Positions 17,061 to 26,615 are shown, counted from the stretch's first letter. The stretch is DNA of 64,000 bases from Kingella sp. (in: b-proteobacteria) (GCF_030527935.1 NZ_JAUMZV010000002.1:1-64000); one strand, 5' to 3'. The notes: generated by a model from the sequence alone, not told the origin. Numbers and translations: made by a program.

Positions 17061-18161
17061 TTATCCGTTCTTGCGCTGAAATTCGTGCATAAATTGCGCC
17101 AGCGTTTCCACGCCTGCTAGCGGCATGGCGTTGTAGATGCTGGCGCGCATTCCGCCGAGCGTTTTGTAGCCTGCCAGCGATTGCAAGCCGTTTAGCGCGG
17201 CTTCTTGCACGAAGCGTGCGTCCAATGCTGTGTTGCCTGTGCTGAAAATGACGTTCATGCGCGAGCGGGCTTCGGGGGCGATGGCGTTGCGGTAGAAGCC
17301 GCCGCTTTGGTCTATGGTTTGATAGAGCAGGGCGGCTTTGCGCTCGTTGATGGCGGCGATTTTGGCGATGCCGCCTTGTGTTTGCAGCCAGCGGAACACC
17401 AAGCCTGCGATGTAGATGGCGTAGGTGCAGGGGGTGTTGTACATGCCGTTGCGGTCTAGGTGGACTTGGTAGTTCCATACGTTGGGGATGCGGTCGGTGC
17501 AGCGTGCGAGCAGGTCTTCGCGGATGATGACGACGGTTGCGCCGGCCATGCCGATGTTTTTTTGCGCGCCTGCGTAGATTACGCCGAAGTCGGACACGTT
17601 AATCGGGCGCGATAGGATTTCGGACGAGAAATCGCACACCACGGGCGGTGCGTCGTTGCCGAGCTTGGGGATGGGGTGGTATTGCACGCCGTGGGCGGTT
17701 TCGTTGATGACGTAGTGCACAAAGGCGGATTGTGGGCTGATGTCCCATGTTTCGGGCGCGGGCAGGTTGGTGTAGTTGAACTGTTCGCCACCGTGCGCGG
17801 CGATGTGCACGTTTAGATGCGGCGAGAGTTTGCCCATTTGCTCGGCGGCGATGCGCGACCAGTTGCCTGTGATAACGGCATCCGCGCGCTGATGCCCTTG
17901 CGCTAGGTTGAGCGCGACTTGGGTGAACTGCGCCAATGCGCCGCCTTGCAAAAACAGGATTTTGTAGTGGCTGGGGATGTTCATCAGGCTGCGCAGGTCT
18001 TGCTCGGCGTGGTGCAGGATGCTGAGAAAGGCATCGGAGCGGTGCGACATCGTCATCACGGATAAGCCTGTGCCGTTGTAGTCCCGCATTTCTTGTTGCG
18101 CGGTGCGCAGTACGCTTTCGGGCAGGGTGGCGGGGCCGGATGAGAAGTTGTAAATGGGCAT
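17061..18161 (-). CDS. serC: Phosphoserine aminotransferase
   Basis: PLP enzyme for serine and pyridoxal phosphate synthesis (3-phosphohydroxypyruvate to phosphoserine). 366 residues. Family start IYNFSSGPATLPESVL follows an AAAGGAACG ribosome site. YAGAQKNIG contains the PLP lysine (about residue 198), and TGNWSRIAAEQMG and VCDFSSEILSR are typical. The longer open frame upstream reads through two DUS copies and is rejected. Confidence 0.97.
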   Translation of the reverse strand: MPIYNFSSGPATLPESVLRTAQQEMRDYNGTGLSVMTMSHRSDAFLSILHHAEQDLRSLMNIPSHYKILFLQGGALAQFTQVALNLAQGHQRADAVITGNWSRIAAEQMGKLSPHLNVHIAAHGGEQFNYTNLPAPETWDISPQSAFVHYVINETAHGVQYHPIPKLGNDAPPVVCDFSSEILSRPINVSDFGVIYAGAQKNIGMAGATVVIIREDLLARCTDRIPNVWNYQVHLDRNGMYNTPCTYAIYIAGLVFRWLQTQGGIAKIAAINERKAALLYQTIDQSGGFYRNAIAPEARSRMNVIFSTGNTALDARFVQEAALNGLQSLAGYKTLGGMRASIYNAMPLAGVETLAQFMHEFQRKNG

Positions 18162-18336
18162 GGGCGTTCCTTTTGGGGCTGGTTGCGGATGCGGGGGATT
18201 GTAAGCGGGAAGTGTTAAGGTTTGCAAGGATGGGCTTTCAGGCTGCCTAATTGTTTTCAGGCAGCCTGAAAACGCCCATCCGATGCTTAAACGCGGGCGC
18301 AAACGTTAGGCAGCCTGAAACTATCCACGCGCTCCT

Positions 18337-18356
18337 ACGGCTTGCTTGCAAGCCGT
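18337..18356. repeat. 20-bp palindrome ACGGCTTGCTTGCAAGCCGT (one of nine copies)
   Basis: Copies with up to a few changes, all intergenic: 9383-9402, 16710-16729, 18337-18356, 22596-22615, 23158-23177, 26727-26746, 43645-43664, 50576-50595, 55333-55352. Flanks often read CGCGCCCCTACGG and CCGTGCACTGGC-like, so the unit is longer than the palindrome. Confidence 0.8.
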
Positions 18357-18383
18357 GCTCTGGCATGGTGGTGGGCTGGCTGA

Positions 18384-19142
18384 CTATTGTGTGAGCAGTT
18401 CCACCAAATTCTGTTCACACGCCGCCGCCAATTCTGCCAACGATATGCCGCGCAATTGGGCAACCATTTCGGCGATGCGCTGCACGTTGGCGGGCGTGTT
18501 TTGCTGTTCAGGCTGCCCAAAGGGGCTGTCGGTTTCCAGCAATAAGGCGTTCAGCGGCAGTTGCGCGGCGGCAATGCGGGCTTTTTTGGCGCGGGGGTTG
18601 AGCAGCAGCGAGCCGATGCCGATTTTGAAGCCGCGTTGCATCAGCAGCCGCGCTTCTTCTAGGCTGCCTGAAAAGGCGTGGGCGATGCCGCCGCGTGTAA
18701 ATTGGGTGGACTGGATGGCTTGGATGATGGCGGCGGTGGCGCGCAGGTTGTGCAGAATAATCGGGCGGCGATGCTGCTGGGCAAGCGCAAGCTGGGCTTG
18801 AAAGGCTTGGATTTGCGCGGCGCGGCGTTCGGGCGACTGGGTTTTGTCGTAAAAATCTAAGCCGATTTCGCCCACCAGCAGCGCGGGATGCTGATGCAGA
18901 TGCTGCGCCAATTCGTGCAACGCGCTGGGACTGGCTTGCTCGGCGTGCCACGGGTGGATGCCCAGCGCAACGGCGCGGATTTCAGGCTGCCTGAGCAGCG
19001 CGAGCGCGGTTGCCCATTCGGCGTGTTCAGCGGTGGGCACGATAAACTGGCTAACCTGCGCGGCGCGGGCTTGGGCGATGATGTTAGGCAGCCTGAAAAA
19101 CAGGGCAGGGTGGGTGAGATGGGTGTGGGTGTCGGTGAACAT
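18384..19142 (-). CDS. tatD: TatD-family metal-dependent hydrolase
   Basis: 252 residues. Starts MFTDTHTHLTHP, with the HxH metal motif at residues 6-8. GEIGLDFYDK carries the bridging Glu, RPIILHNLRA the next His, GIAHAFSGSLEEA the following His, and LLETDSPFG the final Asp. Members are Mg-dependent 3'-5' DNases linked to DNA fragmentation and repair. A DUS lies in frame in the SGSLEE segment and another in the upstream part of the gene. Confidence 0.93.
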   Translation of the reverse strand: MFTDTHTHLTHPALFFRLPNIIAQARAAQVSQFIVPTAEHAEWATALALLRQPEIRAVALGIHPWHAEQASPSALHELAQHLHQHPALLVGEIGLDFYDKTQSPERRAAQIQAFQAQLALAQQHRRPIILHNLRATAAIIQAIQSTQFTRGGIAHAFSGSLEEARLLMQRGFKIGIGSLLLNPRAKKARIAAAQLPLNALLLETDSPFGQPEQQNTPANVQRIAEMVAQLRGISLAELAAACEQNLVELLTQ

Positions 19143-19301
19143 GGCGGGCGGGCGTTTATTGCAATTAACAAAGTTGCGTTACTTTTAACACATTTAAATA
19201 GTGTTTAAAATAGTAAACATCCGTTAAGCCATCAGGTTATCAACACGCAAACATAGGCAGCCTGAAAATTAACATTCAGGCTGCTTTTTTGGATTTTGAC
19301 C

Positions 19302-19541
19302 ATGAACGACAATCATCATCTCAACGCATCAGCCCAGATTCTGCAAACCATGCAACGCGCCCAGCAAGCCAGCCATTTGAAATGGTGGAAACGGGCAGCG
19401 TTTGCCATTGCCATTTTCCCACCGCTGTTGAGCCTGATTTTAGCGTGGCAACACACAGGCAAATTGCCCACATCGCTGCTGCTGTGGCTTGTTTTGATAA
19501 CATTTGTGGCTATTTTCGGTTTATTTAGAAAGCCGCGCTAA
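19302..19541 (+). CDS. Small two-helix membrane protein, unknown function
   Basis: 79 residues from the ATG at 19302. A hydrophilic Asn/His/Gln-rich N-terminus is followed by two hydrophobic segments (AAFAIAIFPPLLSLILAW and SLLLWLVLITFVAIFGLF) and a basic tail. The family is not recognised. It is 42 bp upstream of the esterase gene in the same direction, so co-transcription is plausible. A DUS separates the two. Confidence 0.6.
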   Translation: MNDNHHLNASAQILQTMQRAQQASHLKWWKRAAFAIAIFPPLLSLILAWQHTGKLPTSLLLWLVLITFVAIFGLFRKPR

Positions 19542-19583
19542 CCCCGTTTAGCTTTTTCAGGCTGCCTTTAAGGATTTCCCAAA

Positions 19584-20264
19584 ATGAACAAACACACGCT
19601 TCACATCAACCAACGCGAACTCACCGCCTATCTCCCCGCCCAGCATCGCCCCAATGCCCCCACGCTGCTGGCGTTCCCCGACAGCCCCGCCGAAGCCGAT
19701 GCGCTCGCCGCGCTGTTGCCCGACTACATCGCACTACTTGCCCAGCCCGAAGCCAACTGGGAACACGCCTTCACCCCGTGGCACGCGCCCAAGCTGTTTG
19801 CCAAAGGCGCAGATTTCGGCGGTGGCGCAGACGCAACCTTGCAGCAATTAACCGCCACCATCTTGCCCACCGCCGAGCGCGAACTGGGTTTGCAGCCGCA
19901 ATGGCGCGGCTTGCTTGGCTACTCGTTGGCAGGCTTATTCGCGCTCTATACCGCCTACCGCAGCGATTTTTTCCAGCGCATCGCCAGCGTTTCAGGCAGC
20001 CTATGGTTTGACGGCTGGGCAGATTTCGCCGCTGCGCACACGCCCAACCCCTTGCCGCAAGCCATGTATTTTTCGCTGGGCGACAAAGAAGCGCAAAGCC
20101 GCAACCCGCGCATGGCAGCCGTGCAAACCGCCACCGAAGCCGTGTTCACACAATGGCAGCAATACGCCTGCCCCTGCACGTTAGAAATCAACGCAGGCGG
20201 GCATTTTGACAACGTGCCGCAGCGGCTAGCCCAAGCCGCGCGGTGGTTGATAGAGGCAGCCTGA
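19584..20264 (+). CDS. Alpha/beta-hydrolase, putative esterase (Fes/IroE-like)
   Basis: 226 residues. Nucleophile elbow GYSLAG at about residue 112 and a distal NAGGHFD with the likely catalytic His. The arrangement (short strand-rich N-terminus, GxSxAG, SGSLWFDGW, YFSLGDKEAQ) resembles the esterase-D/IroE group, some of which cut ferric siderophore esters. No secretion signal, so cytoplasmic. No siderophore genes are adjacent, and the substrate is open. It ends at a DUS 50 bp before the SIMPL gene. Confidence 0.75.
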   Translation: MNKHTLHINQRELTAYLPAQHRPNAPTLLAFPDSPAEADALAALLPDYIALLAQPEANWEHAFTPWHAPKLFAKGADFGGGADATLQQLTATILPTAERELGLQPQWRGLLGYSLAGLFALYTAYRSDFFQRIASVSGSLWFDGWADFAAAHTPNPLPQAMYFSLGDKEAQSRNPRMAAVQTATEAVFTQWQQYACPCTLEINAGGHFDNVPQRLAQAARWLIEAA

Positions 20265-20313
20265 AAAGCGGATAATCACATTTCCCACCATCTTTCTGTG
20301 AAAGGGCAACACC

Positions 20314-21054
20314 ATGAGCGACAACAAAATTCTCCCCGCCATCATTCTCGCCGCAGGCATTGCATCAGGTGCAGGGCTGCTGGGCGCGCAATTCAAAAAC
20401 CTGCGCCAACCGGGCACGATTACGGTAAAAGGGCTGGCCGAAGCGCAGCACAACGCCACGCTCGGCACATGGCGCGTGGGCGTAGAAACATGGGGGCAAG
20501 ACTACGCCGCCGCATTAGCCGCCAACAAGAAACACCTTGCCAAGCTCAAAGATTTCCTGAAACAACAAGGCTTCCCCTATGAAGCCCTGCAACAAGACGA
20601 AGTGGACGTATCCAGCCACAACGAACGCTATTACGACGAAAAAGACAACGAGCGCACCCGCCAAAACGGCTACGATGCCACGCGCCACATCACCGTAACC
20701 ACCAAAGACCTTGCCGCGCTGCAAAAAGCCCTATCCGCCATACAAGGCTTGCGCGCCGAAAACGAAAATGTTGTCTTTGGCGAGCCCAAATACTTTTTGG
20801 ACAACTTGGAAACCATCAAGCGCGATTTAATCGCCAAAGCCACGCAAGACGCAAAAGTGCGCGCCGATGAGTTCGCCAAAACAGGCAACGCCCGCGTGGG
20901 CGCGATGACTTCCGCTTCGCAAGGTTCGTTTGACATCAAAGCCGCAGGCGTAACCGATGAAGACGGCGACGACAGCTACGGTGGCAGTTACAGCACCAGC
21001 ACGATTGAGAAAAAAGTGCGGCTGGTGGTAACGATTCAATATACGATTGACTAG
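20314..21054 (+). CDS. SIMPL-domain (DUF541) protein
   Basis: 246 residues. An N-terminal hydrophobic anchor (ILPAIILAAGIASGAGLLG) is followed by the SIMPL domain: TITVKGLAEAQ, later YDATRHITVTTKDL and the C-terminal KKVRLVVTIQYTI. Members are periplasmic or membrane-tethered proteins of uncertain role, sometimes linked to oxidative stress. A perfect hairpin terminator follows. Confidence 0.85.
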   Translation: MSDNKILPAIILAAGIASGAGLLGAQFKNLRQPGTITVKGLAEAQHNATLGTWRVGVETWGQDYAAALAANKKHLAKLKDFLKQQGFPYEALQQDEVDVSSHNERYYDEKDNERTRQNGYDATRHITVTTKDLAALQKALSAIQGLRAENENVVFGEPKYFLDNLETIKRDLIAKATQDAKVRADEFAKTGNARVGAMTSASQGSFDIKAAGVTDEDGDDSYGGSYSTSTIEKKVRLVVTIQYTID

Positions 21055-21084
21055 CGGCTAAAACCGCGCAGCGCAAAGCCAAGC

Positions 21085-21119
21085 AGGATGACTAAAATGA
21101 TTTAGTCATCCTTTTTTTG
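21085..21119 (+). terminator. Intrinsic terminator after the SIMPL gene
   Basis: Perfect 12-bp stem AGGATGACTAAA / TTTAGTCATCCT with loop ATGA and a run of eight T. Not DUS-based, unlike most terminators here. Confidence 0.92.
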
Positions 21120-21197
21120 TAAAGAAATTGACACGCACGATTACAAATCCTTAACATACGCAGCGATTACATTTCACTACATCCCAAGGAGAAATAA

Positions 21198-22469
21198 ATG
21201 GCTGTTTCTGTAAGCGCGTTAGGCGCGATTGTGGCGTTGGTGGTCGCCATCGGTTTGATTTTGCGAAAAGTGCCGCCTGTTTACGGCATGATGGCGGGCG
21301 CGTTGGTTGGCGGGCTGATTGGCGGCGCAGATTTGGTGCAAACTGTTACCCTGATGATAGACGGCGCCAAAGGCATCACCACCGCCGTGATGCGGATTTT
21401 GGCGGCGGGCGTGTTGGCAGGCGTGTTGATTGAATCGGGCGCGGCAACCGTCATCGCCGAAACCATTGTGAAAAAGCTGGGCGAAACTCGTGCCTTGCTG
21501 GCATTAGCGGTTGCCACGCTGATTTTAACGGCGGTGGGCGTGTTTATTGACGTTGCCGTGATTACCGTGTCGCCGATTGCGCTGGCGTTGGCGCAGCGTG
21601 TGGACTTATCCAAAATGGCGATTTTGGTGGCGATGATAGGCGGCGGCAAAGCGGGCAATTTGATGTCGCCCAACCCCAACGCCATCGCCGCTTCCGACAC
21701 CTTCAAAATCCCGCTCACTTCGGTGATGGTGGCGGGCATCATCCCCGCCATCTTTGGGCTGACGCTCACCTATTTTCTCGCCAAACGCTTAACCAAAACA
21801 GGCACCGCCGTTGCCCCCGAAGAAGCCGCCGCGCACGCGATTGATGGCAAATATCCATCGTTTGCCGCCGCGATTGCCGCGCCCGTTGTCGCCATTGTGT
21901 TGCTGGCGTTGCGCCCGATTGCCGATATTAAGATTGACCCGCTGATTGCCTTGCCCGTGGGCGGCATGGCAGGCGCAACCATCATGGGGCAGTTTCGCAA
22001 AATCAACGATTACGCCGTGAGCGGCTTGGGCAAAATGTCGGGCGTGGCGATTATGCTGCTGGGCACAGGCGCGCTGGCGGGGATTATCGGCAATTCAGGC
22101 TTAAAAGACGTGTTGATTCATGCGCTCACCGCTTCGGGCTTACCCGCCTATCTGCTCGCCCCCGTTTCAGGCAGCCTGATGTCGCTGGCAACCGCGTCCA
22201 CCACCGCAGGCACCGCCGTTGCATCCAACGTATTCAGCGGCACGCTGCTGGATTTGGGCATCAGCAGCTTGGCAGGCGCAGCGATGATACACGCAGGCGC
22301 AACCGTGTTTGACCACATGCCGCACGGCTCGTTCTTCCACGCCACAGGCGGCAGCGTTGCCATGGCAATCAAAGATCGGCTCAAAGTCATCCCCTACGAA
22401 ACCGCCGTCGGCTTGATTATGACCATCGTCTCCACGCTGATTTACGGCGTGTTCCGCTGGTTTGGCTAG
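21198..22469 (+). CDS. GntP-family permease
   Basis: 423 residues, almost wholly hydrophobic with 12 or more predicted helices. GntP features: IGGGKAGNLMSPNPNAIAASD and TASTTAGTAVASNVF near the C-terminus. GntP proteins import gluconate or related sugar acids with protons. Because the next gene downstream is a glycerate kinase, glycerate or a similar hydroxy acid is the likely substrate. The ATG follows AAGGAGAAA. Confidence 0.9.
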   Translation: MAVSVSALGAIVALVVAIGLILRKVPPVYGMMAGALVGGLIGGADLVQTVTLMIDGAKGITTAVMRILAAGVLAGVLIESGAATVIAETIVKKLGETRALLALAVATLILTAVGVFIDVAVITVSPIALALAQRVDLSKMAILVAMIGGGKAGNLMSPNPNAIAASDTFKIPLTSVMVAGIIPAIFGLTLTYFLAKRLTKTGTAVAPEEAAAHAIDGKYPSFAAAIAAPVVAIVLLALRPIADIKIDPLIALPVGGMAGATIMGQFRKINDYAVSGLGKMSGVAIMLLGTGALAGIIGNSGLKDVLIHALTASGLPAYLLAPVSGSLMSLATASTTAGTAVASNVFSGTLLDLGISSLAGAAMIHAGATVFDHMPHGSFFHATGGSVAMAIKDRLKVIPYETAVGLIMTIVSTLIYGVFRWFG

Positions 22470-23206
22470 GCGGTTTGGTTTGAGCTTGGTTGAAACGTGA
22501 GGCACTCGTTTTCAGGCTGCTCGGATGGATAAAGGCAGCCTGAAACAGAATGTTTATGTTTATTTCAGGCTGCATCGGTTGTTTTTAGCCAGAGCACGGC
22601 TTGCAAGCAAGCCGTAGGGGCGCGGGGAGCCGTTTCAGGCTGCCTAACCATCGCGCCCGCGTTTAGCCGTAGTGCGGGCAACTCGCTTGCCCACCGTAAC
22701 CAACCGAAACATTCGGTGGGCAACCCGTTGCCCACCCTACGCCCGAAACCATTTTCAGGCTGCCTAAACCGCAGGCGAAAATGAATGTTGAAGCAGCCTG
22801 AAACCCATGCCCAACCCGCAACCGATGGAGCATCGTCTGTTCGCCAACATATTCCTGCTCGCCCGCAAAGCCCATTACCATTAAACACACCCTTTGGCGA
22901 TGAGCCGTCGCCGCTCCATTTTTGGTTTTCAGGCTGCCTAAACCGCAGGCGCAACGATTAGGCAGCCTGAAAATACTACTCTTGTCCTATATACGGCTGA
23001 TTGCAACCATGCGTAGGGTGGGCAATTGATTGCCCACCACGCCGAACAGCAATATTTGGTGGGCAACCCGTTGCCCACCCTACACCCGAAACCATTTTCA
23101 GGCTGCCTAAACGCGGGTGCAACGATTAGGCAGCCTGAAACGCCACCCCGCGCCCCTACGGCTTGCTTGCAAGCCGTGCACTTTCCCCACCCAACAAGGA
23201 CACTCC
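22470..23206. other. 737-bp intergenic gap between gntP and glycerate kinase, repeats only
   Basis: No gene seen. Many DUS in both orientations. Palindromes ACGGCTTGCAAGCAAGCCGT at 22596-22615 and ACGGCTTGCTTGCAAGCCGT at 23158-23177. Two units of a GTAGGGTGGGCAAC...TTGCCCACCCTAC hairpin repeat (22668-22740 and 23012-23083; a third at 36235-36304), and one GGCGATGAGCCGTCGCCGC repeat near 22893. The palindrome copy ends 30 bp before the kinase start. Confidence 0.7.
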
Positions 23207-24340
23207 ATGAAAATCATCATCGCCCCCGATTCTTTCAAAGAAAGCCTAACCGCGCTGGAAGTCGCCGATGCGATTGAAGCGGGCTTAACAGCCGTTTTGC
23301 CGCACGCGCAATGCGTCAAAATCCCGATGGCGGATGGCGGCGAAGGCACGGTGCAATCGCTGATTGATGCCACCGCTGGCACGCTGCACACCGCCGAAGT
23401 AACCGCGCCGCTGGGCAATCGCATCGCCGCGCACTACGGCATTTCGGGCGATGGCAAAACCGCGATTATTGAAATGGCGGCGGCTTCGGGCTTGCATCTG
23501 GTGCCGCCCAGCGAGCGCAATCCGCTCATCACCACCAGCTATGGCACGGGCGAATTGATTTTGGCGGCGTTGAATCACGGCGTGGAAAAAATCCTGCTCG
23601 GCATTGGCGGCAGCGCAACCAACGATGGCGGCGCGGGGATGCTGCAAGCCTTGGGTGCGAATTTGCTGGATGAACACGGCGCAGCCATTGGCTACGGCGG
23701 CGGCAGTTTGGCGCAACTGGCGCGGGCGGATTTTTCCCGCTTGGATGCGCGTTTGCAGCAGGTTGCGCTGGAAGTAGCTTGCGATGTGAACAATCCGCTG
23801 TGTGGCGAAAAAGGCGCGGCGGCGGTGTTTGCGCCGCAAAAGGGCGCAACGCCCGAAATGGTGCGCTCGCTGGACGCCAATCTGGCGCATTTTGCCCAAA
23901 TCATCCAGCGCGATGCAGGCAAAGACATCGCCAGCGGCGCGGGCACAGGCGCGGCGGGCGGCATGGGTGGCGGTGTGTTGTTGCTGCCGCGTGCCGAGCT
24001 GAAATCGGGCGTGCAAATTGTGATTGATTATGTGCAACTGGCCGACCAAATCCGCGATGCCGATTGGGTGATTACCGGCGAAGGGCGCATGGACGCGCAA
24101 AGCGTGCACGGCAAAACACCCATTGGCGTGGCGCGGGTGGCAAAACAGTTTGGCAAGCCCGTGATTGCGCTGGTGGGCTGCCTGCGCGCCGATTATCCTG
24201 CTGTTTACGATTGCGGCATTGACGCGGTGTTCCCGATTATTCGCCAACTGGACACTTTGGAAGCCACGTTGCAGCATGGCAGGGCAAATTTGCAATCGGC
24301 AGCGGAAAACGTGGCGCGGCTGTTTTTGGCGTTGAGATAA
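23207..24340 (+). CDS. glxK: Glycerate kinase (glycerate 2-kinase, GK-I type)
   Basis: Phosphorylates D-glycerate with ATP, feeding glycolysis. 377 residues from the ATG at 23207 (AAGGACA upstream). Family signatures: KIIIAPDSFKESL at the start, IPMADGGEGT (about 45), GIGGSATNDGGAGMLQALGA (about 135-154) and VITGEGRMDAQSVHGKTP (about 288-305). Pairs with the GntP permease upstream for uptake and use of a sugar acid. Confidence 0.95.
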   Translation: MKIIIAPDSFKESLTALEVADAIEAGLTAVLPHAQCVKIPMADGGEGTVQSLIDATAGTLHTAEVTAPLGNRIAAHYGISGDGKTAIIEMAAASGLHLVPPSERNPLITTSYGTGELILAALNHGVEKILLGIGGSATNDGGAGMLQALGANLLDEHGAAIGYGGGSLAQLARADFSRLDARLQQVALEVACDVNNPLCGEKGAAAVFAPQKGATPEMVRSLDANLAHFAQIIQRDAGKDIASGAGTGAAGGMGGGVLLLPRAELKSGVQIVIDYVQLADQIRDADWVITGEGRMDAQSVHGKTPIGVARVAKQFGKPVIALVGCLRADYPAVYDCGIDAVFPIIRQLDTLEATLQHGRANLQSAAENVARLFLALR

Positions 24341-24346
24341 ATTTTG

Positions 24347-24406
24347 TGGCTCAAAAAAGATACTGATTGAAAACAAGACAGTATCTTCTATTGAGCCATG
24401 ATTTTT
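24347..24406 (+). terminator. Terminator-like interrupted hairpin after glycerate kinase
   Basis: TGGCTCAA...GATACTG pairs with CAGTATC...TTGAGCCA; the stem is followed by TGATTTTTATTT. Confidence 0.75.
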
Positions 24407-24416
24407 ATTTAGATAC

Positions 24417-24455
24417 TAATAACGATTTGTATTTTCTCTTTGTTCTCCGTATAAT
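24417..24455 (+). promoter_or_regulatory. efeU promoter with possible weak Fur site
   Basis: TTGTAT (24427-24432), a 17-base spacer and a perfect TATAAT (24450-24455), 30 bp before the efeU start. Overlapping the -35, 24417-24431 matches the Fur 7-1-7 pattern (TGATAATnATTATCA) at 9 of 14 positions. That is weak alone but expected for an iron operon. Confidence 0.7.
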
Positions 24456-24484
24456 CGCGTCTTTTGTAAAGATTTTGAAAAGAT

Positions 24485-25294
24485 ATGTTAGTTGCGTTTC
24501 TCATCATGCTGCGCGAAGGTATTGAAGCGGCGTTAATCGTGGGCATCGTGGCAGGCTTTTTGAAGCAATCGGGCTATGCGCACATGATGCCGAAAGTGTG
24601 GATTGGCACGGTGCTCGCCGCGCTGATGTGTTTGGGACTGGGCTTGTGGATACACCGCGAAACGGGCGAAATCCCGCAAAAGCAGCAAGAATTTGTGGTC
24701 GGCGCGCTGGGCTTGTTTGCCGTGGCGATGCTGACTTACATGGTGCTGTGGATGAAAAAGGCTTCGCGCGGGTTAAAGCAATCACTGCAAACTTCGGTGA
24801 GCAATGCCTTGCAGCGCGGCTCGGGGCATGGCTGGGCGTTGGTGAGCATGGCGTTTTTAGCGGTGGCGCGTGAAGGCTTGGAAAGCGTGTTTTTCTTGAT
24901 TGCGGTGTTTAACCAAGCACCGACCGCCGAAATGCCGCTTGGCGCGGTGTTGGGCTTGGTGGCGGCGGCTGTGATTGGTTATTTGATTTACAAAGGCGGC
25001 GTGAAAATCAACTTGGGCAAGTTTTTCCAATGGACGGGCGTGCTGTTGATTTTTGTGGCGGCGGGCTTGCTGGCGGGCGCGTTTCGTGCGCTGCATGAAG
25101 CGGGCGTGTGGAATATTGGGCAAACCATTGTGTTTGACTCATCGCATATTTTGCATAACGACAGCGTGATGGGCGTGTTGCTGGGCGGTTTTTTTGGCTA
25201 CACCGACCACCCTGTTGTGAGCGATTTGGTGTTGTATGTTGTTTATCTGGTAACTGTGTTGTACCTATTTTTCAGGCAGCAAAAGGCAGCCTGA
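24485..25294 (+). CDS. efeU: Ferrous iron permease EfeU (FTR1 family)
   Basis: 269 residues with seven or so membrane helices. Both iron-binding REGxE motifs are present: REGIE (about residue 10) and REGLE (about 129). In E. coli EfeUOB imports ferrous iron, best in acid and oxic conditions. The operon order here, efeU-efeO-(366-bp gap)-efeB, keeps all three parts. The start lacks a strong ribosome site (AAAAGAT). Confidence 0.95.
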   Translation: MLVAFLIMLREGIEAALIVGIVAGFLKQSGYAHMMPKVWIGTVLAALMCLGLGLWIHRETGEIPQKQQEFVVGALGLFAVAMLTYMVLWMKKASRGLKQSLQTSVSNALQRGSGHGWALVSMAFLAVAREGLESVFFLIAVFNQAPTAEMPLGAVLGLVAAAVIGYLIYKGGVKINLGKFFQWTGVLLIFVAAGLLAGAFRALHEAGVWNIGQTIVFDSSHILHNDSVMGVLLGGFFGYTDHPVVSDLVLYVVYLVTVLYLFFRQQKAA

Positions 25295-25329
25295 AAACTT
25301 GTTTTATTTACTACTCTAAGGAAACCTTT

Positions 25330-26545
25330 ATGAAAGTGAAATATCTCTCCGCTACTTTGGCTGCAATGTTTGCCTTAACAGCGTGCCAACCGCCCGAAGG
25401 CAAAAAAGACGCGCCTGCGCCTAGCGCGGCATCGGGCGCGGCTTCCCAAGCTGCCGCTTCTGCACCTGCTGGCGAAACCCCACGCAATGCCGATGGCAGC
25501 GTGTCTGTTGCCGTGAACGACAACGCTTGCGAGCCGATGCAAATCACCGTGCCCAGCGGTCAAACCGTGTTCCAAATCAAAAACGACAGCACCCGCAAGC
25601 TGGAATGGGAAATCTTAAAAGGCGTGATGGTGGTGGACGAGCGCGAAAACATCGCGCCATCGTTGTCCGACAAAATGACCGTAACCCTGCTGCCGGGCGA
25701 ATACGAAATGACTTGCGGCTTGCTCACCAACCCACGCGGCAAGCTGATTGTTACCGACAGCGGCTTTAAAGACACCACTGATGAAGCCGCGCTGGAAAAA
25801 CTGGCGCAACCACTCGGCGAATACAAAAAATACGTTCAAGGCGAAGCCAAAGAGCTGGTAACCAAAACCGAAGCCTTTGTTGCCGCCGTGAAAGCAGGCG
25901 ATATTGACAAAGCCAAATCGCTGTTCGCTTCCACCCGCGTGCACTACGAACGCGTAGAGCGTAGAGCCGATTGCCGAATTGTTTAACGAGCTAGACCCCG
26001 CCATTGACGCGCGCGAAGACGACTTCAAACTGCGCGCAAAAGATTCCATGTTCACAGGCTTCCACCGCATTGAACACGCGCTGTGGGTGCAAAAAGATGT
26101 GAAAGACATGGGCGCAACCGCCGATAAACTGCTGGCAGACGTGAAAAAACTGCAAGCCGAAATTGACGCACTTTCCTTCCCCCCAGGTAAAGTAGTCGGC
26201 GGCGCGGCAGAATTGATTGAAGAAGTCGCCAGCAGCAAAATCACCGGCGAAGAAGACCGTTACAGCCACACCGATTTGAGCGACTTCCAAGCCAACGTGG
26301 ACGGTTCATACAAAATCGTAGAACTGTTCCGCCCACAAATCGCCGAGAAAAACCAAGCCCTGCTGGATAAAGTGGACGCGAACTTCAAAACCGTCAACGA
26401 AATCCTAGCCAAATACAAAAATGCAGACGGCAGCTACGCCGACTACGAAAAACTCACCAAAGCAGACCGCAACGCGCTGCAAGTGCCCATCAACGCACTG
26501 GCAGAAGACCTAGCGCAACTGCGCGGCACCTTGGGCTTGAAATAA
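25330..26545 (+). pseudogene. efeO: EfeO, periplasmic iron-uptake lipoprotein, split by a 7-bp tandem duplication
   Basis: Normally a secreted partner of EfeU with an N-terminal cupredoxin-like domain and a C-terminal M75 domain. The first frame (25330-25986) has a lipoprotein signal (LTAC at about 16-19), an Ala/Pro linker, the cupredoxin part (PSGQTVFQIKN ... YEMTCGLLTNPRGKL) and the start of the helical region. At 25952-25965 GCGTAGA is present twice. Removing one copy restores RVEPIAELFNELDP and joins the second frame, which holds the M75 HxxE motif (FHRIEHAL) and runs to 26545. The rest of both halves looks undamaged, so the break is recent, reversible or an assembly error. Confidence 0.9.
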
Positions 26546-26553
26546 GCCAGCAA

Positions 26554-26596
26554 AGGCAGCCTGAAAAGCCCCGCAAACGCTTTTCAGGCTGCCTTT
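26554..26596 (+). terminator. Inverted DUS pair after efeO
   Basis: AGGCAGCCTGAAAAGC and GCTTTTCAGGCTGCCT form a 16-bp stem followed by TTTT. It may separate efeUO from efeB. Confidence 0.75.
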
Positions 26597-26615
26597 TCAC
26601 GTTTGAAAAACAGAG

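Noticed and set aside
22470..23206. CRISPR-like spaced repeats
   Set aside because: The regularly recurring 12-13 mers are uptake sequences in both orientations with irregular spacing; no cas genes and no uniform spacers.
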